From the NCBI RefSeq assembly GCF_937876455.1, contig NZ_CALFIG010000296.1, forward strand, positions 1 through 12,130: a stretch of 12,130 nt of DNA, given 5' to 3'. Made by a program: the position numbers and the translations under genes. The DNA is from an uncultured Flavobacterium sp. (lineage in GTDB: Bacteria > Bacteroidota > Bacteroidia > Flavobacteriales > Flavobacteriaceae). Each line of letters starts with the position of its first letter. Positions within the stretch are counted from its first letter, which is position 1. A model generated the notes under the pieces. It did not search any database. It had not been told where the DNA came from and was given only the letters and a program-made list of their open reading frames with translations. Positions 6,870-12,130 of the stretch are shown here, piece by piece.

Positions 6870-6932
6870 TTGCTTGTTTTTTTTTATCTTTTTGTTTAAC
6901 TGAAAAATAGGCCATGTCGCGCTACTTATCAA

Positions 6933-6940
6933 CAAATTTA
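6933..6940 (-). promoter_or_regulatory. Possible internal promoter before ftsQ
   Basis: The minus strand reads TAAATTTG, an exact TAnnTTTG match, directly after the murC stop codon and 63 nt upstream of the ftsQ ATG. It would allow ftsQ-ftsA-ftsZ to be transcribed separately from the mur genes. The surroundings are AT-rich and no well-placed -33 TTG is visible, so chance is a real alternative. Confidence 0.25.
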
Positions 6941-8278
6941 TTACATCAATTCTTTCTTAATATCTTTAACCATTTCACCAATATCACCTGCTCCAATGGT
7001 TACAAAAACAGTTGCATTTGAATGTTTAAAAACTTGTATCAATTCTTTTTTATCTACTAATTTTTTATTTGGATTATTAATTTTATTTAACAACCAAGTT
7101 GAATTTATACCTTCAATTGGCAATTCTCTTGCTGGATAAATTTCAAGTAATACTATCTCGTCAAATTTTGCTAGGCTTTCGGCAAAACCATCGGCAAAAT
7201 CTTTGGTTCGACTAAACAAATGCGGCTGAAAAGCAGCAATAATTTTCTTTCCTGGATACAATTCACGAACCGCCTGATGGACTGCATTTATTTCAGTAGG
7301 ATGGTGTGCATAATCATCAATATACACTCTATTCTCTTCTCGTATTTGAAATGAAAAACGACGTCTAACGCCTTTAAAACTAGCTAAAGCGGCGCAAATT
7401 TTATCATTTGAAACTCCATAGGATTTTGCCATTGCGAAAGCCAATAATGCATTTGTTAAATTGTGATGTCCAGGTAAACCAAATTTTACATTTTGCACTA
7501 ATTCCGTTGGCGTTTTAACATCAAACACATAAAATCCGTTTTCGATACGAATATTTTGTGCTGAAAAATCGGAATCACTTGATACACCAATGGTTATTCC
7601 TTCAAGAGGTAATCCTTTTATAATGTATAAATTTTCTTTTGAAGTTTTGGCTGCAAATTCCCTAAATGATGCTTCAATATGTGCTGCATCTCCATAAATA
7701 TCTAAATGATCTGCATCCATTGAAGTGACACAAGAAACATTTGGATGTAAATGTAAAAAGGAGCGGTCAAACTCATCTGCCTCAACAACGGTAACCGTTT
7801 TTCCCGAACCAATTAAATTTGAATTATAATTTTCAACAATTCCGCCTAAAAAAGCAGTAACATCTACTCCACTTTCATACAAAACATGTCCTAAAATACT
7901 TGATGTTGTAGTTTTTCCATGTGTGCCCGCTACAGCAAAACAATAAGTGTCTTTCGTGATTAAACCTAATACTTCGGCCCGTTTTTTAATGGTATATTCT
8001 CGTTCTATAAAATAATTCCACTCTGAATGCGAAACAGGAACAGCGGGTGTGACCACTACCAAGGTGTTTTCACTGTAAAAATCTTTAGGAATTAAATTAA
8101 TATTATCCTCAAAATGAATAGCTAAACCCAATGCTTGCAACTCGTCTGTTAATTGCGTTTCGGTTTTATCATAACCCGCTACATTTTTACCAATATATTG
8201 AAAATAACGCGCCAAAGCACTCATGCCGATGCCTCCGATACCGATAAAATAGACGTTATGTATTTGGTTTAGATTCAT
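6941..8278 (-). CDS. murC: UDP-N-acetylmuramate--L-alanine ligase
   Basis: MurC is the cytoplasmic ligase that adds L-alanine to UDP-MurNAc with ATP, the first amino-acid step of the peptidoglycan stem peptide. The 445 residues match the family. The N-terminal Rossmann domain starts with VYFIGIGGIGMSALA (9-23). The central ATPase domain has the P-loop AGTHGKTTTSSILG (117-130), then EADEFDRSFL and the DHLD motif. The C-terminal domain has YIDDYAHHPTEI and FQPHLFSRT, characteristic of MurC rather than MurD/E/F. The ATG at 8278 is set by the GIGGIG loop lying close behind it. It lies 70 nt downstream of murG, across a spacer with repeats, and 71 nt upstream of ftsQ. There is no ddl gene between murC and ftsQ, unlike in E. 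coli. Confidence 0.97.
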   Translation of the reverse strand: MNLNQIHNVYFIGIGGIGMSALARYFQYIGKNVAGYDKTETQLTDELQALGLAIHFEDNINLIPKDFYSENTLVVVTPAVPVSHSEWNYFIEREYTIKKRAEVLGLITKDTYCFAVAGTHGKTTTSSILGHVLYESGVDVTAFLGGIVENYNSNLIGSGKTVTVVEADEFDRSFLHLHPNVSCVTSMDADHLDIYGDAAHIEASFREFAAKTSKENLYIIKGLPLEGITIGVSSDSDFSAQNIRIENGFYVFDVKTPTELVQNVKFGLPGHHNLTNALLAFAMAKSYGVSNDKICAALASFKGVRRRFSFQIREENRVYIDDYAHHPTEINAVHQAVRELYPGKKIIAAFQPHLFSRTKDFADGFAESLAKFDEIVLLEIYPARELPIEGINSTWLLNKINNPNKKLVDKKELIQVFKHSNATVFVTIGAGDIGEMVKDIKKELM

Positions 8279-8293
8279 ATATTTTTGTTTCGG

Positions 8294-8346
8294 GTTTCAA
8301 GTTTGAATTGTTTCAGGTTATAAACTTGAAACGTGGAACTTGAAAC
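8294..8346. repeat. TTGAAAC-type repeat cluster between murG and murC
   Basis: The 70-nt spacer consists largely of one repeated word. GTTTCAAGTTT (8294-8304) and AAACTTGAAAC (8322-8332) are a perfect 11-bp inverted repeat around a 17-nt loop. AACTTGAAAC recurs at 8337-8346, 14 nt after its first copy at 8323-8332. A further GTTTCAGGTT (8310-8319) is a one-base variant of the left arm. There is no T run, so it is not a normal terminator. Similar AAACTTGAAAC-rich spacers occur, from memory, in other Flavobacteriia. Confidence 0.75.
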
Positions 8347-8348
8347 AT

Positions 8349-9434
8349 TTAAACTAATTTAATTATTGCTTCAACTATTTCTTTTGTTGCGTTTGGTTTA
8401 GCTAATTTTTTTATGTTTTGACTTAATTCTATTTGCACATTTTCATTTGAAATGATATCTGAAAATGTCGTTTCAAATTTATCATTCAATTCGTTTTCTT
8501 TTAGAAGAATTGCTCCTTTTTTATCTGCAATAGCTTTGGCATTTTTCGTTTGATGATCTTCTGCTACATTTGGCGATGGAATGAAAATCGTAGGTTTTCC
8601 CACGACACATAATTCCGAAACCGATGAAGCACCAGAACGCGAAACAATAATATCTGCTGCTGCATAAACTAAATCCATACGATCAATAAAAGCAACTACT
8701 TGAACATTATTATTATCGTTGTATTTTGAATAATCATTTAAATACAATTTACCGCATTGCCAGATGATTTGAATGTTTTGGCTTAATAGAAAATCCAATT
8801 CTTTTTCAATTAATTGATTGATTCTTCTTGCGCCTAAACTTCCACCTAAAACCAATACCGTTTTTTTTGATTCATCTAACTTAAAATAAGCATTCGCTTC
8901 ACTCTCATTTGCTTGAAGCAATAAATCTTGACGTACCGGATTACCTGTTAGTATAAGTTTTTCTTTTGGAAAAAATCGTTCCAAATTTTCATACGCTACA
9001 CAAATCGCATTGGCTTTTTTAGCTAGTAATTTATTTGTAATTCCCGGATATGAATTTTGCTCTTGTATAACTGTTGGAATTCCTAACATAGACGCTACTT
9101 TTAAAACCGCTCCACTTGCAAAACCTCCAGTTCCTATAACAACATCTGGTTTGAATTGTTTTAAAATAAAAAATGATTTTACTAAACTTGAAACTAATTT
9201 TACAGGAAATAACATGTTTTGAAACGTTACTTTTCGTTGCAAACCCGCTATCCATAATCCTTTAATTTCATAACCAGCTTGAGGCACTTTTTGCATTTCC
9301 ATTTTATCTTGCGCACCCACAAAAAGGAATTGCGCTTCTGGAAAACGTGCTTTTAATTCGTTGGCAATAGCCACTGCAGGATAAATATGTCCTCCAGTGC
9401 CGCCACCGCTAATTATGAATTTTGGTTGTTTCAT
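8349..9434 (-). CDS. murG: UDP-GlcNAc:undecaprenyl-PP-MurNAc-pentapeptide GlcNAc transferase
   Basis: MurG is a peripheral membrane glycosyltransferase (family GT28) that turns lipid I into lipid II on the cytoplasmic face by adding GlcNAc. It has 361 residues, the normal length. The N-terminal domain has the glycine loop [12 protein letters not shown] (9-20) with the conserved His16, then GTGGFASG (101-108) and QEQNSYPG (124-131) with Asn127. The C-terminal donor-binding domain has GGSLGA (197-202), [11 protein letters not shown] (265-275) and EDHQTKNA (292-299). The ATG at 9434 begins on the base right after the ftsW TAG, so the two genes are probably translationally coupled. murC follows after a 70-nt spacer filled with a small repeat. 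Confidence 0.97.
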   Translation of the reverse strand: MKQPKFIISGGGTGGHIYPAVAIANELKARFPEAQFLFVGAQDKMEMQKVPQAGYEIKGLWIAGLQRKVTFQNMLFPVKLVSSLVKSFFILKQFKPDVVIGTGGFASGAVLKVASMLGIPTVIQEQNSYPGITNKLLAKKANAICVAYENLERFFPKEKLILTGNPVRQDLLLQANESEANAYFKLDESKKTVLVLGGSLGARRINQLIEKELDFLLSQNIQIIWQCGKLYLNDYSKYNDNNNVQVVAFIDRMDLVYAAADIIVSRSGASSVSELCVVGKPTIFIPSPNVAEDHQTKNAKAIADKKGAILLKENELNDKFETTFSDIISNENVQIELSQNIKKLAKPNATKEIVEAIIKLV

Positions 9435-10790
9435 CTATTCTTTATTTCTTACGCTATTCATAGGATTTTGTCCGTTATACAAACTATCTTCTTCATCTTT
9501 ACTTAATTCTTCTCTAATTGAGTATTTCATTTCCTCAATTTTTTGCTGGTTTACATCTACTCCTTCTTCATTCATTATTATTACTTCTCTTTCTACAAGA
9601 CGTTGAAGCGCTTCTTCTCTTTGTTTTTCTTCTAATAAATCAGCGGCTATTTCATCTTCTTTTTTGGTTACACTTAAAATAATACCCAAAGACAAACAAG
9701 TCATCCAAATGGATGTACCTCCACTACTTATTAAGGGTAAAGGTTGTCCGGTAACGGGTAATAATTCTACTGCTACGCCCATATTAATAAATGCCTGAAA
9801 TATGATAGGAAAACCTAGTCCTACTATCAATAATTTTCCAAAAAGTGTTGGGGCTTTATTTGACCTGACTAAAAATCTGAAAAATAAAATCATATATATG
9901 AATACTAAAGCATACCCTCCTATCATTCCATACTCTTCAACGATAATTGCAAAAATAAAATCGGAAGACGATTGTGGTAAAAAATTCTTTTGCACACTTT
10001 TTCCTGGACCTAGGCCTTGAATTTTCCCAGAAGCAATAGCTATTTTAGCTTTTTCTATTTGGTAATCATCTTCATCTGGTTTGTCTGTTGAGAATCGTTC
10101 TACACGTGCTTTCCAAGTTGAAACCCTACTAAAATATTTATTTGTTGGAAAAGCCATATACAACAAAACAAACAAAAAAATACCTATTAGTGCTAAACCA
10201 AAAATATAACCTAAATACTTTAAAGGATATTGGCCTACATAGACCAACATACAAACCATTGCAAAAATCAAAGCTGCTGTAGAAAAATTTGAGGGTAAAA
10301 TGAAAATTAATACCGCTCCAACTGGGAACCACAATTTTAACAACGATTCTTGAAATGTATAAGATGTATTATGCATTTTTGCTAACGTTCTAGCCACATA
10401 TACCATTAAAATAGTAGAGGCAAATGTTGACGTTTGAAATGAAAAACCTATAAACGGAATTTCTATCCATCTACTTGCATTAGCACCGCCTATTACTTTT
10501 CCTTGCGAAAGGGTATAAGCCAACAAAAGTATTACCAAAGGCATTCCTAACAAAGAAAACTTTTTATACCTTTCATAATGAAATTTGTGTGCAATAAATA
10601 CTATTAATAACCCAATGGAAATATGTGCCAAATGTTTGACTAAAAATCCTAAAGTAGATGCTTTTCCTTCACTAACTGTATACACCAAATTTGTACTGGC
10701 ACTATACACAGGCAAAAAAGAAGCAATAGCCAACAAGGCAATCATTGCCCATATAGTTTTATCTCCCCTAAGAAATTTAAACTTTTCCAT
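9435..10790 (-). CDS. ftsW: Septal peptidoglycan glycosyltransferase FtsW (SEDS family)
   Basis: FtsW is the polytopic SEDS protein that polymerises lipid II into septal glycan strands together with the transpeptidase FtsI. About ten membrane helices can be seen, the first at residues 12-30. The catalytic Asp is Asp277 in QSSSDFIFAIIVEEYG (273-288), and the region after the last helices has PLPLISSGGTS (350-360). TWKARVERF (225-233) is the usual loop motif. The common GPFSFQPSEFAK motif reads GFSFQTSTFAS here (115-125), which I take as a lineage variant. At 451 residues it is longer than the roughly 400 usual for the family. The excess is a charged cytoplasmic tail (about 376-451) with many Glu, Lys and Arg and helical character. 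It starts 8 nt after murD and its TAG abuts the murG ATG. Confidence 0.95.
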   Translation of the reverse strand: MEKFKFLRGDKTIWAMIALLAIASFLPVYSASTNLVYTVSEGKASTLGFLVKHLAHISIGLLIVFIAHKFHYERYKKFSLLGMPLVILLLAYTLSQGKVIGGANASRWIEIPFIGFSFQTSTFASTILMVYVARTLAKMHNTSYTFQESLLKLWFPVGAVLIFILPSNFSTAALIFAMVCMLVYVGQYPLKYLGYIFGLALIGIFLFVLLYMAFPTNKYFSRVSTWKARVERFSTDKPDEDDYQIEKAKIAIASGKIQGLGPGKSVQKNFLPQSSSDFIFAIIVEEYGMIGGYALVFIYMILFFRFLVRSNKAPTLFGKLLIVGLGFPIIFQAFINMGVAVELLPVTGQPLPLISSGGTSIWMTCLSLGIILSVTKKEDEIAADLLEEKQREEALQRLVEREVIIMNEEGVDVNQQKIEEMKYSIREELSKDEEDSLYNGQNPMNSVRNKE

Positions 10791-10798
10791 TTCTTTAC

Positions 10799-12028
10799 TT
10801 ATAAATTTTGAACAGCTTGCTTAAATTGACGCCCTCTATCTTCATAATTTTCAAACAAATCAAAACTTGCACAAGCAGGCGACAATAAAACGGTGTCTCC
10901 CTTTTCTGCTATTTTATTTGCTATTTTGACTGCTTCATGCATTGAAGTAGTTTCAACTAAAACTTCTACGACATTTTCAAATTTTTCTACTAATTTTTTG
11001 TTATCTACTCCTAAGCAGATAATACCACGTACTTTTTCTCTCACTAACGGCATTAATTCATCATAATCATTTCCTTTATCGACACCGCCTACAATCCAAA
11101 CAGTAGGTGTTGTCATACTATCCAAAGCAAAAAATGTAGCATTTACATTAGTTGCTTTTGAATCATTAATGTATTGTACATTTTGAATTTTTAAAACTTT
11201 TTCCAATCTATGTTCAGCCCCTTGAAAGTTCGTCAAACTTTCTCTGATTGTTTCTTTTCTTATTTTCATTAATTGTGCAACTGTTGTTGCTGCCATAGCG
11301 TTTTTTACGTTATGTTTTCCTTCTAGTGCAAGTTGGTGAATTGGCATAGTAAAAATATCTTGGTTTAGGTTTATATTCATGTTATTTGCATCTACACTTC
11401 CTCCAAAATCTAATTGTTTAGTTAATGAAAAAGGGATTGTAGTTGCTTTAATTGTATGTTTTTGAAGCCAATTTGAAATGGCCTCATCATCTGCATCAAT
11501 AATTAAATAATCAGATGCTGTTTGATTCATTGTTATTCTAAATTTTGCATCGATGTACAAATTGTAATCATAATTATATCGATCTAAATGATCTGGGCTA
11601 ATATTTGTAATTATCGCAATATGTGGTTTGTATGTTGAAATTCCATCTAATTGAAAACTACTTAATTCTAACACATACACATCATATTTGTTTTCGGCTA
11701 CTTGCCAAGCAAAACTTTTTCCAATATTACCTGCCAGTCCAACGTTTAAATTGGCTTGTTTTAACAAATGATACGTTAATAAAGTGGTAGTAGTTTTTCC
11801 ATTACTGCCAGTAATTCCAATAGTTATAGCCTCTGTAAAAGGTGCCGCAAATTCTATTTCAGAAATTACTGGAATAGCAGCATCCTTTAATTTTTTTACT
11901 ATTGGTGCTTTATCTGGTATACCGGGACTTTTCATAACCACATCCGCATTCATAATTAATGCTTCAGTATGTTTTTCATCTTCCCAAGCAATTCCATTAT
12001 TTGAAAGAACTTCTCTATAATTTTCTTT
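10799..12028 (-). CDS. murD: UDP-N-acetylmuramoylalanine--D-glutamate ligase, N-terminal part missing or replaced
   Basis: MurD is the cytoplasmic ligase that adds D-glutamate to UDP-MurNAc-L-Ala. MurD-like sequence runs from KENYREVLSNNGIAWEDEKH (12028 to 11969) to the stop at 10801-10799. It includes NADVVMKSPGIP, the P-loop TGSNGKTTTT, DHLDRYNYDYNLYIDAKFRI with the lysine expected to be carbamylated, EHRLEKV, NDSKATN and the C-terminal LLSPACASFD. The first roughly 35 residues expected for the family (start codon, hydrophobic strand and GGGESGVG-like loop) are absent. The open frame continues upstream without a stop to the window edge, but there it encodes an unrelated Nudix-like segment. 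An ATG at 11953 exists but would cut into conserved MurD sequence. ftsW follows after 8 nt. As it stands the gene could not encode a normal MurD. Confidence 0.9.
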   Translation of the reverse strand, partial: KENYREVLSNNGIAWEDEKHTEALIMNADVVMKSPGIPDKAPIVKKLKDAAIPVISEIEFAAPFTEAITIGITGSNGKTTTTLLTYHLLKQANLNVGLAGNIGKSFAWQVAENKYDVYVLELSSFQLDGISTYKPHIAIITNISPDHLDRYNYDYNLYIDAKFRITMNQTASDYLIIDADDEAISNWLQKHTIKATTIPFSLTKQLDFGGSVDANNMNINLNQDIFTMPIHQLALEGKHNVKNAMAATTVAQLMKIRKETIRESLTNFQGAEHRLEKVLKIQNVQYINDSKATNVNATFFALDSMTTPTVWIVGGVDKGNDYDELMPLVREKVRGIICLGVDNKKLVEKFENVVEVLVETTSMHEAVKIANKIAEKGDTVLLSPACASFDLFENYEDRGRQFKQAVQNL

Positions 12029-12130
12029 TGTTACCCAGCCGAACTTGTTATGTTCATCACTGAGTTTTACCTCTCCAGAGACATATTTACATCTGTATCC
12101 AACAAGGAAAACATGTTTGCCAGCCAGTCT
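12029..12130 (-). pseudogene. Nudix-like C-terminal fragment fused in frame to murD, open at the window edge
   Basis: On the minus strand, 34 codons from the edge read into the murD frame. They encode RLAGKHVFLVGYRCKYVSGE followed by VKLSDEHNKFGWVT. The pattern 'GE-v-klsdEH-f-Wv' is typical of the strand-turn-strand just before the last helix of Nudix hydrolases; the Nudix box itself would lie beyond the edge. G or C ends 12 of these 34 codons, against 1 of the next 25 codons in murD. GC is 41% over 12031-12130 against 30% over 11931-12030. So the piece appears foreign to its neighbour. It could be a real recombination product or an assembly chimera at a contig end. Confidence 0.65.

Noticed and set aside
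6870..6935. Longer FtsQ starting at 6935
   Set aside because: It adds 22 residues unlike the family, whereas MKRLNWQNIRL at 6869 gives a normal short basic N terminus followed at once by the membrane helix.
6147..8278. Missing ddl between murC and ftsQ as a deletion
   Set aside because: The murC-ftsQ adjacency without ddl is common outside the Proteobacteria, and no remnant of ddl is visible in the 71-nt gap.
8294..8346. CRISPR-like array between murG and murC
   Set aside because: The units are only 10-11 nt, partly inverted and spaced 14-28 nt without regular spacers; no cas genes are present.
9010..9255. Overlapping small frames inside murG on both strands
   Set aside because: Both overlap fully conserved murG sequence and have no start signal or family likeness.
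10416..10450. FtsW motif QTST instead of QPSE as a sign of inactivation
   Set aside because: The catalytic Asp277 region and all other SEDS motifs are intact, and I believe this variant is usual in the lineage.
11951..11953. ATG at 11953 as the true murD start
   Set aside because: The frame upstream still encodes recognisable MurD sequence (NYREVLSNNGIAWEDEKH), so this is an internal methionine; starting here would remove most of the N-terminal domain.

Overview
The window reads as chromosomal DNA of a Flavobacterium-like member of the Bacteroidota. The evidence is: AT-rich DNA with A/T-ending codons; a short primary sigma factor (287 residues) without the long N-terminal region 1.1; promoter-like TAnnTTTG elements; start codons that mostly lack a Shine-Dalgarno sequence; a long FtsZ ending in LHDNVD; and an intergenic repeat of a type I associate with Flavobacteriia. 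I cannot assign a species.

Layout. Positions 73-936 (+) hold rpoD, closed by a strong hairpin terminator. Positions 1185-1844 (+) hold rpe, behind a TACATTTG promoter element and closed by a bidirectional terminator. Everything after that is on the minus strand. In transcription order from the right edge it runs murD (5' end abnormal), ftsW, murG, murC, ftsQ, ftsA, ftsZ, a terminator, then yqeY and a tRNA-Arg(TCG). This is the distal half of the classical dcw (division and cell wall) cluster. murD, murG and murC make cytoplasmic and membrane-bound peptidoglycan precursors. FtsW polymerises septal glycan. FtsQ, FtsA and FtsZ assemble the divisome. Spacing is tight (ftsW TAG directly abuts murG ATG; 8 nt murD-ftsW; 12 nt ftsQ-ftsA; 28 nt ftsA-ftsZ). 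The two looser gaps (about 70 nt each, murG-murC and murC-ftsQ) hold a small repeat and a possible internal promoter. No gene-free stretch exceeds 300 bases.

Most of the window is ordinary core genome, and I do not see a new multi-gene system. Five things deserve a second look: (1) the right edge, where the murD frame runs without a stop into a segment of higher GC that encodes the end of a Nudix-type domain instead of the MurD nucleotide-binding N terminus, which looks like a chimera (natural or assembly); (2) a 46/47-nt repeat placed directly on the stop codons of both rpoD and yqeY; (3) a duplicated 3' end of the tRNA-Arg about 110 bp downstream of the tRNA, like an attachment-site scar; (4) a structured Flavobacteriia-type repeat between yqeY and ftsZ; (5) an unusually good Shine-Dalgarno in front of rpoD.
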